Source: Quillaja saponaria (taxonomy: Eukaryota > Streptophyta > Magnoliopsida > Fabales > Quillajaceae). From it: a DNA stretch of 64,000 nt. Where the stretch lies: positions 10,106,001 to 10,170,000 of the forward strand of contig CM055617.1 of the NCBI GenBank assembly GCA_029379385.1. The letters run 5' to 3'. A program made the translations under genes and the position numbers. Positions 1 through 13,039 of the stretch are shown here, one piece after another; position 1 is the first letter of the stretch; each line of letters begins with the position of its first letter. The notes under the pieces were generated by a model that was not told the DNA's origin, did not search any database, and was given only the letters and a program-made list of their open reading frames with translations.

Positions 1-944
1 TATTGAGAATTTTTGATGTCTTTTTACAATATAATTCAATTTAAAAAAAAAAAATTACTCACGAATCAATTAATGAGATTGGAAGTAGATTTATAATATA
101 ATCCTAAGCAATTTTTTATCATTATTTATTTAGTTTAATTTTTAGAATAAAAAGAAATTTAAAATATTTATTTTTAAAATAGAAAAAGCATTCAAATATG
201 TACGAGCAATATATAATATGAGTGAATCTTGCACTAACATTATATATATATATAAATAAATTTCATACATCTAATAATTGCATGTAGATATTCCCAATTT
301 TTTGTTCTTTTTTATAAATAAATAAATTAAGTGTTAAAAGAACTCTTGAATGTACAAGGTTATTAAAAAAATATATGAAAAAGATTATTGCTTGTAGTTT
401 AACTCTAATTTTGTTTTGGATACTCTTTATATTATAATTACCATCCTTGCCCTTAAGAAACAAAATCTGATGGCGCGCTTTCATAGTTTTATTTGATTTA
501 ACTTCTTGAGGTTGGGGTGGGGATGTTGTGAAGGTAATTATGGGAACGCAGTGACAACATTGTTTAATCTAAAAAAAGGTAGCTTTCCGCAATAGGTTTA
601 GTGTTTGGTAAACCAAACATTATTACTCTTTTTTTTTTATTTTTTGGATGAATGATGTATTTGGGTTAGTTTACACATATTTTAACTAATTATTTATTCG
701 ATTAATTATATTTCCTATAGCCTCTTTCAAAGAGGTTTGAACCAATAAAATTAATTAATGGAGGAAAACAACTTATTGATCACTAGGCCAACCTTATTAG
801 GCTGTAAACAAAACTTATATGCATGTCTATAACAAACAAAAAATAAAACATAGAAATTAAAAATGAAAATCTGAAAAATAATATGGTAATGTTGAAATAC
901 GCAAGGGGAGGGACAACATATACAAATAATGAGAAAATTGATCA
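1..944. other. AT-rich intergenic DNA, left edge
   Basis: No gene is supported here. The short open frames have no family resemblance, no useful start context and a composition typical of AT-rich noncoding plant DNA. An (AT)n run lies near 241-255 and homopolymer A and T tracts are scattered through it. Confidence 0.6.
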
Positions 945-1030
945 CACATGATACGTCTAGTAGGATTTGAACCTGAAATCTGTTGATCCCAACAATTCGA
1001 TCTTAACCAGTTGAATTAAAATTTCATTAT
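945..1030 (-). repeat. tRNA-like relic, probably from a SINE
   Basis: Read on the minus strand, 963-973 gives GGTTCAAATCC, a good pol III B box. 1007-1018 gives TAATTCAACTGG, an A-box-like D-arm sequence followed by TTAAGA. The spacing fits a tRNA head. I see no A-tail or target-site duplication, so this may be only the head of a decayed SINE or an old tRNA pseudogene. Confidence 0.35.
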
Positions 1031-4000
1031 CAAATCAATCATGACTTATTAGCCAGATCTTTGTAGCTTTAAATTATGTTCTTATATTTTATAATTATGT
1101 ATTACACAATTTTAATTGTGATTATATTAAAACATTAATATATTTAAGTTTGGTATATTTCTCAATTAAGCTAACAACTGATTATATGGATTTTCCTTAA
1201 TACGTACGCTAAACAATTTACCATTAAGTTTTAAGATTTCATTATACTTGATAAATGAAAAAAAATTAAGCTTCCTTTTTAATTTTAAGATTTTCCTAAC
1301 GGATTTATGTAATAGGTGCCCAAATGACACTTATTAAGCTTCTATAAATAGAAAGTTTATAATATTTATTACTGTAATTGATTATGATTTCAGTGTTATT
1401 TATTGTATAAATTACTACTTATAAAAAGTTTTAATTTTCAATAATTATATTTATTGTAACTTAACAAGTTTTTTAGACACCCGTTAGAAAAATCATTTCT
1501 TAAATTATGTTGTTTAATACACTCAAGATTTTACCATTAAAGTTTCCTTTTGATTGAAGCAATATAGAAAATTCAAGTGATTCAAACCTTTTTTGGTATG
1601 TGGAAAAAATGATGCAACTCTATACTAATACATCCATTGCTAAGATACAATTGCCTCAAGTAATAGCGCTTTTTTTTTCTTTTTTTTTCAATTGAGGGAG
1701 GGAGGGCCAGACTCGAACCCTCAAATAATAATTTTTTAAAAGTTAAAATTGATATATTTTTATTTCATACAATCGAAAAAGAATTAATCAAGATATAAAC
1801 TGTTTGACATATCTAATTGCTAAATTCTCTGATATACATCACCGTTAAATTTGTGACATACCTAACTGCCAAATAGAAAGAAAAAAATTTGACACTTCCC
1901 AAACAGGGCACATAGTCACCTTCATAGGTTCTTCAGTCAATGCCATTTGATATAATATTAACTCCTCTTTTGACGCTTTCTTCTCTTTCACTCACCAACA
2001 GCCTCACCCAAGTTGTGCAAAATCCAAACCCACCTTCTATGTAAGCGCGTGTCTTCAATTACTTAGATTTTTATGCTCTATTTTTCCTAATTTTGAAATT
2101 AGTTAAAATTGAGATAACCAAAATAAATATAAAAATATGGAAAATGGTTTAAGAATTTTAATTATTAGGTACTACATAAAATAATATTTTTCTAGTTAGT
2201 TATATATGTTATGGATGTTTCATTTTTGAGAAATAAATTTTTGAGTGTTAGAAAACCACCAGCTACTTGCAAAAATACCACATCATTTTAAGCCTTATTG
2301 AACTGTGTCACTGTCCTGAGTGTCCCTGTGACCACTTAAATATCAAAAAATTCAGATATCAGTTCTTCACGTATGTCAAAGATCAAAAACAATCATTTCT
2401 AAATTTATTACGATGGTTATGCTCATTGGATGTTGATCTTTCTTTGATTTGAATCGTGCAAGATGTCCTATTGACATACACATAATTTTTTACTCATTTG
2501 TATATATGAATTTATATTTTAAAAATTGAACTTGTGATGAAGTCAAAAATACATCGACTTTCGGTTTATTAATTCAACCTAAGTTGATATTTAATTATAT
2601 ATTATATAATTTTTTTATTATTTATAAATATAAATATACAATAAAATACAAAAATAAGAATTTAATTAAATAATAAGAAAATCACATGATATATAGTAAA
2701 ATAAAATTTTTAATAGTTAATAAGATAATTGTTAAATTTAATGTGTATTATAATAATCAAATTTTAACTTATGTATTTAAATAATAAATATAATATCAAT
2801 ATATATAAAATATAATTATTTTACTAATTCTTAATATAAAATATAAAAAATTTATTAATTTTTGATACAAATATATATATATATTTTTTAATAATTCGAT
2901 TCTATTAATCTAGAACTGGTTCTATTAACTTTTATAATTCCTACCAATTTGATTGATTCAAATAATTAAATAATTTTTAAATTTAATTTAATTTATCACT
3001 TATATCAAAGTCTAATATGTCGATTGATCTGATCTAATTGTTAAAATATTATTTTTAGTTATGTATAATTTGACAAGGATAAAAATATCTATTGAATTCG
3101 GTGCCTTTGACATGATTGATTGTTTTATATTTTTGGCATATCTTGATATTATTTAAACTTGACTGGATTGTTATGGATTAAGCTTTACACCAATCTCGCA
3201 CTTTTTTGTTTTCGTAAAAAATAACTATGATATTAGTGATAAATATAAATGAATTTTTACAATTGAGTGTTTTAATGGAATTTGTTAAATATTAAAGAAT
3301 AAAAATATTATAGTATTTATTATAATAATTGACCATAATTTTAATATTATTTAATATATAAATATTTTTATTTTTATTTTAAAAAAATAATATTTATTAT
3401 AGCTCAACAAGTATGATTAAAACACCTATTTAAACAACTCAAAAGAAATATTCAAATCATAATAAACATAAAGAGTAAATTACACCTTTTTTTTTTTTCT
3501 TGAAATTGGTGAAATAATACTAAGATCCAAAGTTAGGAGAATTCAACACTTACCTCTTTTGGATGAATGTAAAAATTGACTGTTATAAAATAATTTGATA
3601 AAATATTTAAAAAAATTATGTTTATATCTCTAAAGTATCAAAATAATTTCATGTAACATATATATATATATGTATATGTTATTATTATTATTATTATTTT
3701 ACTAATAAAAAAATTGAGATTTTTATTAAGAAAATAAATTTAAAATAAAGGATGATATAAAAAAATATATTATAATTCATTTAAAAAGATAAAAAAATAA
3801 ATGTAAGATATTTTGGTGATTTGAATATATAAACATGATTTTTAATATTTTATTCAAATTATTTAAAACACTATTAGCGTTTTTACCATCCAAGAGCGAG
3901 GTGTCGGTTTTTTTAATTTTAGATGTTAGCATTATTTTATTAAACATTAAGGGAGGGTAGTGTAATTTTTTATAAACATAAATATCTAAATCATATTTGT

Positions 4001-4060
4001 AATTTTCTCTAAACATAAATATCTAAATCATATTTGAATGCAAACTAGCGCGTGGGAATG
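1031..4060. other. AT-rich intergenic DNA upstream of the VQ gene
   Basis: No coding gene is supported. At 1671-1725 a T tract is followed by a minus-strand B-box-like sequence (AGGGTTCGAGTCTGG), which could be the 3' end of another SINE, but no A box or duplication is clear. 2500-3060 is very AT-rich low-complexity sequence. Short (TA)n and (TTA)n runs lie near 2869-2885 and 3660-3700. The short open frames here look random. Confidence 0.5.
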
Positions 4061-4062
4061 GA

Positions 4063-4070
4063 TTTATAAA
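4063..4070 (+). promoter_or_regulatory. Candidate TATA box of the VQ gene
   Basis: TTTATAAA lies about 165 bases before the VQ start codon. It is followed at 4150-4220 by a CT-rich stretch of the kind common in plant 5' leaders. This is a positional inference only; no transcription start can be seen. Confidence 0.4.
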
Positions 4071-4234
4071 ATGGCCAAAGTCTCCACGAAAGCATTTCTT
4101 ACCAAACCAAAGAAAGTAATAAAGTCTAATCTCATTTCCTCTCATCGAACTTGTTCAGTCTCTCTCTCTTTCTCTTGCTCTGTCTCTTCCCCTTCTTCTT
4201 CCACTGTTTCTCTCTCTAAAAACCAGAGTCATCA

Positions 4235-4984
4235 ATGGACTCTATAGCTTCAAGATACCATGAGAATTTCAACACAACTCTTCTTCCTTCCCCAAATAGC
4301 CACAGCTCCAATAGTAGCAGCAGTAGCAGCACCAACAGCAATGGACTCCAACATCAACAACCACCACCTCCATCACCACAACCTCCTAAACCCATTACCA
4401 GATCCGAATCCGCTAACCCATACCCGACTACCTTCGTTCAAGCTGATACCTCCTCCTTCAGACAAGTAGTTCAAATGCTCACCGGATGCTCCGAGGCCTC
4501 CAAGTTAGCATCCTCCAAATCAAACCCGAATTCAGACCCATCTTCCAGAACCCACATCCCACCCATGAAATCCATACCCAAAAAGCAACAATCCGGTTTT
4601 AAACTCTATGAGCGAAGAAACTCCCTCAAGAACCTCAAAATCAACCCTATGATCCCTGTTTTCGCTTCAAATAATTCTGGTTTTTCGCCCCGAAAACCCG
4701 AGATCCTATCTCCGAGCATTCTTGACTTCCCTTCGCTTGTTCTCAGTCCGGTCACGCCGCTGATACCCGACCCTTTTAATCGATCCGGACCTGCTCACTG
4801 TCGCTGTTCAGACAATAATGCGAGTCCGAATTTGGATACACAGGCGGAAGAGAAAGCTATTAAAGAGAAGGGCTTTTTCTTGCACCCTTCGCCGGCAACA
4901 ACTCCGAGGGATTTGGAGCCCCGACTATTGCCTCTGTTTCCAACGACATCACCGAGAGCTCCAGGTTCTTCTTCTGCTTCTTGA
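4235..4984 (+). CDS. VQ4: VQ motif-containing protein (VQ4/MVQ1 type)
   Basis: A single-exon gene encoding 249 residues. The VQ motif FRQVVQMLTG (residues 75-84) fits the plant FxxhVQxhTG signature, which binds WRKY transcription factors in the nucleus. Upstream are Ser- and Pro-rich stretches (residues 20-60). The C-terminal half has many SP/TP sites, including GFSPRK, LSPSIL, LSPVTP, SPATTP and TTSPRA, as expected for the subgroup phosphorylated by MPK3/MPK6. The ending (LEPRLLPLFP, TTSPRAP) is typical of the VQ4/VQ19/VQ33 subgroup. The start at 4235 is the first in-frame ATG after the CT-rich leader and gives a usual family length. An intronless structure is normal for VQ genes. Assignment to VQ4 rests on the subgroup ending plus the neighbouring RALF and SMG7L genes, so the family is certain and the orthologue likely. 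Confidence 0.93.
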   Translation: MDSIASRYHENFNTTLLPSPNSHSSNSSSSSSTNSNGLQHQQPPPPSPQPPKPITRSESANPYPTTFVQADTSSFRQVVQMLTGCSEASKLASSKSNPNSDPSSRTHIPPMKSIPKKQQSGFKLYERRNSLKNLKINPMIPVFASNNSGFSPRKPEILSPSILDFPSLVLSPVTPLIPDPFNRSGPAHCRCSDNNASPNLDTQAEEKAIKEKGFFLHPSPATTPRDLEPRLLPLFPTTSPRAPGSSSAS

Positions 4985-7900
4985 ATATGGGGTTTTAGAT
5001 TTTCTGTAAGATTCTTATATATATTACTGCCATTGATTCGAAGCCCGGAGGAGAAAGTTAAATTTGTAATGGGTTATTCAGAGGACGAGAGAATCTTTGC
5101 TTCAATTGTAAAATTATGTAATGCTTCATTTTTCTCGTTTCTCCCTTGTTTGGATGCTGAGAAAGTTGAAGAGAAAAACAAAAACAAAGTTTGACCCCCT
5201 TTTTTTATATAAATACATATCAGTTATCTTATTTAAGGTATATTTTAGCTTAAAGTGATTAATTAAAGTTCACCTGAAATTTAATTAATTACTATTGTCA
5301 CTCTTAATTGGAATGATACTATGCTTTCCTTAGAAGGAAGGCAATGAAGAAATTGTAATGGCTATTCAATAATTCCATGACCATTGATGAGGTCATTGGG
5401 ATCTGCAGGAAGGAAGGAAAGGTGAATTCCTAGTTTAAATTTTCTGCGACAATCTTTTCTACTTCATTCAATTAATGCTAAATTGAATTCTGTGACCCAA
5501 TCCAAACTCATCAACTTTTGGGTATTGGCAGACATTGCGATTAAGAATTGCAGATGAATAAGGAAGAAAGTGGGGATGAAAAAGTTTTTGTATTTTGTTG
5601 GTTTGTGTCAATGGGCAAAGCAAATTTTAGGCTAGCTGTCAAAGAAAGAGTAGAAGAATGGGCTAGGAATCTTGACCCTTTTGTTGTCTTTCTAATTGTG
5701 AGGGAAAGATGCCAAGAGCAGCAGCAGGCATTTGTGCTTATGCTTGTGTTATGAACACTCTAGTTTTGTATTATATTTACAATTTGTGTAATGCCTTTGT
5801 TTCTAAGCACCACTAGCTAACCCAATTTTCATAGGAAAGAAGTTAAGGCACTAATTTGATGCATATGAATCTAGATTTAGTATGACAGTTGTCATAGTAT
5901 TTTTTATTTTTGTTTTCTGAGGCAAGGTTGTCAGAGTGTTGGCCTGAGAGGTCAAAATGGGAGTGGGGTCTTAGATGAATGCATTGAATCTAAAGGGCTA
6001 TCTCTGCCATTGATTTTTCTTAAGATTTAATATATAGCTCAAACTTAGAAGTTGGGACCCCATTTCTTTGAATATATAAGGCTTTATATGACTGTTTAAA
6101 GCAATCATGCAGAGGTAGTTCCTCTTTCTTTGATTCTCACTATTTTGAGGCCCTTTTTTGACTCAAAGGAGACCAAAACTGTAGTGAATGGGGACATGAG
6201 AAAGTGAAGGTGGGAAAGAAGTGGAACTCTGGGACTTTGTGATGGTGAAAGAAAAGAAAAGGAAAGAAAAGAAAAGAAAAGAAAAGATGAGAAAAGAGAT
6301 AGAGGTTGTGATGGTATTGAGAAAAAGCCAGAAAACATGGTGTTGGGATGACTTCTTTTTCTTTGTTTCCTTTCTTTCTTTGTGTGGAAATGAGATAGCC
6401 AGAAAATATGATTATTTTACACTTTGCACCTCATGCTGATACATTAATTGGATATTTAAAACTTTCATCATGTGTACTGTTTGAGAATTGTTTTGGCTTT
6501 TTGCTTGGCCATTATGAAAGTTTTCTATGTATGTTTTCTCCTTCTCTATAAAATAATAAAAATAAAAAACATTACATACGTTGCATTCTATTATTGGTTG
6601 TCAGTTAATAACAACTTATTGAAAGTCTAAGGATTTTTTTTTTTATAATGAAGATAATCCAAAGCATGACATATTTGACTACGCCTCTGCTATCTTTGCA
6701 TTCTTTTATATGCTGTCCTTTTAGAAAGATAATAAATAAATATTTTCACACTCATAATTGATTTTTTTATTATGCTAAATTATTAAATAAATATGGTGGT
6801 CGAAGGCTGTTCATAATTGACTAATGAATAAATTCACATAGAAAAAAAATGCTATAAGTTGATTCCCACTGCATAAAAAATGATTAACAAATTTGAGGCT
6901 TTTTAATTAATTATAGTCTTCTCTATATGACATCATATTCTGAGGAAAACACTAGTTATCCTCCCTGCAGAGAAAAATCTGTGTATAATGGAAAATCCCC
7001 AAGTGGATATTTCAGACAGGAAATTTTGTAGATATTTTTTCAGAAGACCTATCAGAGTTGGAGTGTGCATTTGAAGAAAAACATCTTCTTTATTTCTTTC
7101 TTTCTTTTTTTTTTTATTTTTTTTTATTTTTTTATGTAATCCTCACATATTCATAATTTTGGAATAAGTTTGGTATGTATATATTTTAATATAAAGTTTA
7201 TATGTTTGAGATACAATCACTTACACTTACAGTGTGTTTAGAACAAAATATAAAATAAAATTTATTCAATTTTAATAAAATTTTACGATTCAAATCATTT
7301 AAAATGAATTATTTTATTATGAATAAAAATTACATTTATTAAATTTAGTATAACTCTTTTATTTGAAACAAATAAAGAATTTATTTTAGTTTAAGTATTT
7401 TTTTTATAGTACTCTTTTTTTTATAATTAAAATTAGCACTGATCAATTAAAAATATAAAGACAAGAGATTTATTATTGTTTAATAAACAAAAATAAGTTG
7501 AGAAAAAAATTTGAAGTTGGATAAGTGAATATATAAGATGAAGTAGTGATGATTATTTATCAATTTATCTAAATAAAAACTAGATGTAATAGTAAAAATA
7601 AATATATTATTTGAGGTGACATGAAATAATGATTTATTTTAAATAAATTTTATAATATAAAACTCAATTTATTTTGTATGAAAATAATAATTAGATAAAA
7701 TATAAAATATAAATAAATTCTATCATTTAAGCGAGATAATATTTTTTCTAAGTTTCAAATGTACTATTAAGCGAGAAGATTAAGGCATATAATTGGTTCG
7801 CGGAAAAGAAGGATAAGCGGACCTAAAACTCAATTTGATTAAATGATTGATTAAATGATTGTTTTGTGATTATGACAAATATAAATTATTTTAAGTTCTC

Positions 7901-8359
7901 TCTTGTTGATTTTTTAAGTTCTCTCTTGTTGATTATTTAGTTGAGTAAATCCAATTAGTAATTCGACAAATATAATGCAGAGAGTTACAAAGTTGATATT
8001 TAGCTATCCCAAAAAGGATATTATTTAATTAAATAAGAAATAATCTTATTTGATTATATAGCATGCACGATTTCCTATATAGAAAGTGACAAAAATATTG
8101 ACGTACGGTACACTTTTGTACTGCAACAAGATTCTGAAAAATAAGAGCTTTTTAAGTTTTTATATTTACGTGATTTGAAGTCTTCTAATTTAGGAAAAAA
8201 AAATTTTAAGTTAATTTTTCAATTCAAATTAATGAAATAATATTCATGTTTTTTGTTTTTTTATCTTTTTTTACATAATTTATAATTTTTCACAATTAAC
8301 TTCTTATTATTTGATTTTTTCTTTGTAAATTAAATAAATTGATAATATGATATCTTATT
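4985..8359. other. VQ 3' flank and AT-rich intergenic DNA
   Basis: This holds the probable 3' UTR of the VQ gene (to roughly 5130-5200) and then noncoding sequence. The open frames near 5548-5754 and 6105-6439 are a random frame and a product of a purine-rich repeat. 7889-7934 holds a short tandem duplication, AAGTTCTCTCTTGTTGAT twice with a period of about 23. No further gene is seen. Confidence 0.5.
6245..6297 (+). repeat. (GAAAA)n microsatellite
   Basis: An imperfect run of AAAGA/GAAAA pentamers lies in the region downstream of the VQ gene. It creates spurious Lys/Arg-rich frames on the plus strand and Ser/Phe-rich frames on the minus strand. Confidence 0.8.
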
Positions 8360-11300
8360 TGTTATACCTCTCAGGGAAGTATAACTAGCCGAAAAAATAG
8401 TAACCAAACCTTTATAACCCTGACTCAAATAAAGGAACAACCATGACTCTTGACTCACTAATGAATACAACCAAGAAATTATAAAGACAAAAGTTAACAT
8501 TAAAAGTTTGTTGATTACAACAAATCACAACTTACTGAAAATTTCGGCAAAGGTCCCTTACAATATGATACATGCCTTGAAATACAATCCTATAAACTCT
8601 TTTTATTACTCAACATAATACAAAAACCATAAAGAGTTCTGCTCCATTCACATCATCAACAAAACAAGTACTAGAATATTACATCATACCATATTTGACA
8701 CCCACAGTTCTAATGTGACTGCAAACTTTCATCCTGACTCCAAGTATGAGATTCCGAGACATACATTGTCGTCAAATCCTTAGCAAAACCTCGTATTAGC
8801 GATTAACTTCTTTTTGAGGTCCTGCTACTAAAGAAAAATATAATCTCAGGAAAAGGGTGAGTCCTATGGACTCCGTGAGTGAAAAATCGTACCCAAAGGG
8901 TACTAGCATCACACAACACAAGCATATAACATATGTAATAACATTGTGTAATATTATTCATATCTTAATTCACATTGCACGTATATATATTATAACGGTC
9001 ATAAATTCACAATTTACATAAAACACAGGATCACAAATTAATCAGAACAATAATATCAAACTAAGCAACCAAAAGGCCAACGAGTGACCCAGCCCTCACA
9101 ACATTATCACCCCCTACCGGGCATTTACGAGCCCGCACAACAAATTAATCTCCGTACACAATCCATCCCACCGGGGCTGAGCACTCAATTTAAAAAAATA
9201 TTTATCAGAATCAGAATTTCTCATGATTTTAAATCAGGATATCCTAGGTGCACCTGGACTTTTAATTTCAAAAATGAAAATCATTTTTCAGAAAATATTC
9301 ACGAGTTGACCATTATCAAACACAATCACTGTCAATCAAAGCAACCAATATCAAACAAATATAATTCAGATAAATTATTGAAATACTCTACTTGCTTACT
9401 TTCCATTATCACAAATATTCAAATAAACATATAATTAAACAAACTAATCTAGCCCCTAAAGGCAGCAATTAACCACTCACCTATTACCAATTCCATTCGT
9501 CACTCACACTTGCGTCCATACGTCTCATCAGGTTCACATTAGAATCCGAAACTGAAATTCATAATTCCAAATAATACTTAGTTCATAAACGTTATTGTCA
9601 TATTCTTTTACTTACTAAACTTATATCTCAAGTTATATAGGTTTATTTATGAAAGTTTTCCTTTAACCTATTACATGTCAATTAATATGGATTAGACTTT
9701 AAGTGATAAGGTTAACAACGAAGAGGCCTTTTAAATATCTTGACAAAGCATATGATAGGAGAAACCATTAGAAAATGATAGAAAGCATTTAGTGAGTTAA
9801 AAATGTTAAAATTGTCCAAACTTGAGGTTTGGACCAGTGTCTACTTTAATGGTCATATTTTTCTCCAAGAAACTCTGAATCCAGTTTAGTAAAATTTATA
9901 AAATACTAGACACATGTAGTTTTATAATCGTATATCATTTGTAATTTTTGGATTTGTATATCAATACAGTTTATTGTTTGAAGTTGCATCAAATTCTGTA
10001 ACACGCAAGATTTTTGACAGCTTTGACCTTACCGTAGTTAATTGAACATAACTTTCCCTAGGTAAAACGAAATCTGATTCCGTTTATTGGATTTATTAAT
10101 AGACAAATATATATATCTTTCTTATTTATAAACTTTTCCTAAATTCAATCTTGAACCCACTCAATTTCTTACATAAACCAAAAACAGAGTACTACGAATC
10201 CTGCCTGACCTAACCAGAGTCTAACAGCTATAACTCACAACACATTTGGAACCTAGATACGAAATTTTGTAGACAACATGCCAAGACTATAAGTTATATT
10301 TCATATTTTGAACTCTTAATTTAATTCTACCCTGAAAACACTCAAAATACCAAGTTTTGGTTACTCACGAAATCTGCCCCTGTTTTACCTTTTTTAATAA
10401 CTACTTAATTCAATATCAATCATTTATTTAACTGTTACACTTTTGACTTGTATTTTCTCATAACTTATATCCATGGGAAAATGTTTAAGTTGTTTAATCA
10501 TTCAATTATAGTTATACTAAACTTATTGCTTTGGTTAAATAGAACATAAATACCTAGACAAGACCAAGTGCTGTCCGTACCAAAGAAAGGGGTTCTATTG
10601 AATTGCATTTTACACTTCAATATACTCCACTAACCAACCATGTTACAACAGCACTTGTGGCTTCCTACTCACGCTCAAACATGACTCAGGAAGGTAATTA
10701 AAACAAAGTAAGCAAAGAGGAAGACTCACAGTAGATGGGTTGCTATAGAAAAAAAAAACCAGCTGAAAATGAAAAGATACTTGATTCCCTCGGCCAGCAG
10801 GAGTTTTCAAAGGTCAAGTGAGACAAGAAAACAACATATCCACCATAAAAAGGACAGTGGCTTATAGGTTGGGAAGACTTCCTACAGCTGCCAGCCAAGC
10901 TTCACGCAGCAAGGCTGCTGTCCTTCTAAACTAACCTTACAGCTGAACTAAAACAAACAGCAGGACCCAAGCTAAAGTAACACAAAACAAAGGCAATTCC
11001 ATAAAGCTAGAAGAAGTAAGGTTGGCTATCACGATTTTGGAGAAAGAAATGAGTATTCCTTGCTGCTGCCAGAAGCCTAAATCAGCAAGCAAGGCCGCCC
11101 ACAGCAGAATAGCTACCTGGTTGAATAAATCTCACACACACACACATAGCCACCACTTGATTTAAGCTAAGAAAAACAGATCAGCAAACTAAAAGGAAAG
11201 CCATACCTCACGGCCAGCAAAGGGGTTCCAACAGCAGAGTGAATTTCAGACAGTTTCCAAGTTACATCAAGGTGAGATTTTAGACTTTAAGAAGAACCAA

Positions 11301-11680
11301 CCCATGGCAAAAGAAAAGGAGAATAACTTGCTATGGAGGGATTAGGGCCAAGCTACCAGAAATTTTCGCATGGAAGATTCAAGTAAACAAAACAGGAAAA
11401 AAAAAGTGTCCATGGCGGTGGAAAAAAATCAACCAAGAGTAAACGAGAGAAAGAGAGAAAAGAAAAAGAAACAAAATAAAAAAATAAGGTTGTCAAGAGT
11501 CAAAATTGTATAGTAGTAGTTTATATTTTTAGTCTTAGCACATATATACATAAAAAAAGAAAAATTATATTTATATATATATATATTTGTATTTGTTCAC
11601 TTTACACCTAATTTATCTCAAATTTAATTTACCGAATCAAGCACATTCGAGAACATATAATAAATTTTTGGGGTATCACA
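8360..11680 (-). mobile_element. Candidate solo LTR (3.3 kb), Ty3/gypsy-like
   Basis: The block starts TGTTATACCTC and ends GGGGTATCACA. The ends are therefore TG..CA and form an imperfect inverted repeat, with 9 of 11 bases pairing. Read on the minus strand it begins TGTGATACCCC, close to the TGTRAYRCCC start common in plant gypsy LTRs. The flanking pentamers are TTATT and TTTTT, which match at 4 of 5, so a target duplication is possible but weak. Inside, base composition is less AT-rich than the flanks, there are no long open frames, and no pol, gag or chromodomain homology is visible. A solo LTR or a coding-free non-autonomous element fits best. The strand given is inferred from the terminal motif. 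Confidence 0.5.
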
Positions 11681-12099
11681 TTTTTTTTTTCGTATATAGC
11701 TTAATTTAGTATAAAAAATTTCATGAGTTGTAAAAGAAAATATTATTGTAATTATTTCATTTATTGCGCATAACTCATTCTTTTTTATTATTGCTTTTTC
11801 TTTTTCCCATTGGTTTTTCAGAATTTACGTTTCCTTTTTTTTTTTTTTTTTTTTTTTTTTGTGCTGTCCTCGCATCTTTTTCTTTTTTTCCCATCTAATA
11901 TTAATGCTCTTTTTATTTTGAAATGATTTTCTCAAATTTCAATGAAGGAAAAAAAAAAAGGAAAAAAAATAAAATAAAGAATAAGGTTTATACTAGAGAA
12001 ACATTGTGAAATAATTTTTTATTATTTTTACAAACCATGATATATGCACAAAAATAAATATAATATAATGATTTTTTTTTAATATAGATTTAAATGTGA
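11681..12099. other. Low-complexity AT-rich DNA
   Basis: Contains a long T tract (about 11829-11861) and A-rich stretches. Nothing gene-like is seen. Confidence 0.6.
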
Positions 12100-12790
12100 A
12101 ATCTAAATTTACTCACTAAAAGTGACTTACGGCAATGGTCAAAAAGTGTTGCAAAAAGATATAGTAACAGCTTTGCAGTGGTTTCAGGTCCTAAAAGTAT
12201 CAGCAACAATATTTTTTCGACTATGACAAAGGTTATTCAAATTCTCATACAATGTTGAGTAAAGCGTTGCATATACTTTTTTGGGTAAAGATTTTCATAA
12301 TAAAAAAGCAACAACTTTTTAGTTAAGGTGATAAAAGCATTTATTTTTTGGGAAGCGGTTTTTTTTTTTTTTTTGGTGAATATGCAATATTATTTTAGTA
12401 CGTGCAAGCAACATTTACTTTTTAGCAATGGTGAAAAACCATTGCCTAAAATCTTTAATATGGAAAAATATATATATATATAATTAAATTTATTTTATTA
12501 GTTCTCTAATAAATAAAATTTTAATAAAAAAATATTTATTTTATTTTCAATCATAAAATTTGTTGCAGTAGTTTAAAATTTTATTCAACAGTTTATATTC
12601 GTTGCTATATTATAATTATTGAACAATTTTTACAAGTTGCCATAAATTTGTTGCTTAAGTTTAATTTTTTAGGCAGTGATTTATTTTGTTACAATACTAT
12701 ATTTAAAGCAATGATTTTTTACGTGTTGCAAGGTTACAGTTGTTGTAACTATTTTTGTTGTATTTGCAGGGGAGAAAATGTAATGGAAGT
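12100..12790. mobile_element. CACTA-like subterminal repeat region (relic)
   Basis: 12421-12450 is a hairpin: TTTAGCAATGGT, a 5-base loop, then ACCATTGCCTAAA. Variants of 'GCAACA/GCAATG...GTTGC' recur across the segment (near 12130, 12165, 12205, 12265, 12310, 12410, 12565, 12640, 12705, 12745). Short inverted motifs of this 'GCAACGGTTTT..AACCGTTGC' kind are typical of the subterminal regions of plant CACTA (En/Spm) elements. I could not find a clean CACTA terminus or a 3-bp duplication, so this is a weak class call. Confidence 0.35.
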
Positions 12791-13039
12791 TATTAGGGAA
12801 GAATAACATGGATATAGTGCATGTGAGTGGCATATGAGTCATATTTCGTTAGTTTGGATGACAAAGTTAACTATTCAATATTTTTCAAACTATATGACGG
12901 TTTAGTGCAATGTTTTAAACCACATGCATGTATGAAATATTGAAGTCAAACTGTAGGAAGGTAAAATGAAAACGCTAAAACAAATAATCATAGATAGGTA
13001 CCTTTTGTGGTTTCTTATAACTTAGGGGTAAATTTGAAT

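Noticed and set aside
5548..5754. 68-residue frame downstream of the VQ gene
   Set aside because: No family signature, an unusual start and sequence typical of noncoding 3' flank.
6105..6439. Ser/Phe-rich and Lys-rich frames
   Set aside because: Produced by the (GAAAA)n repeat.
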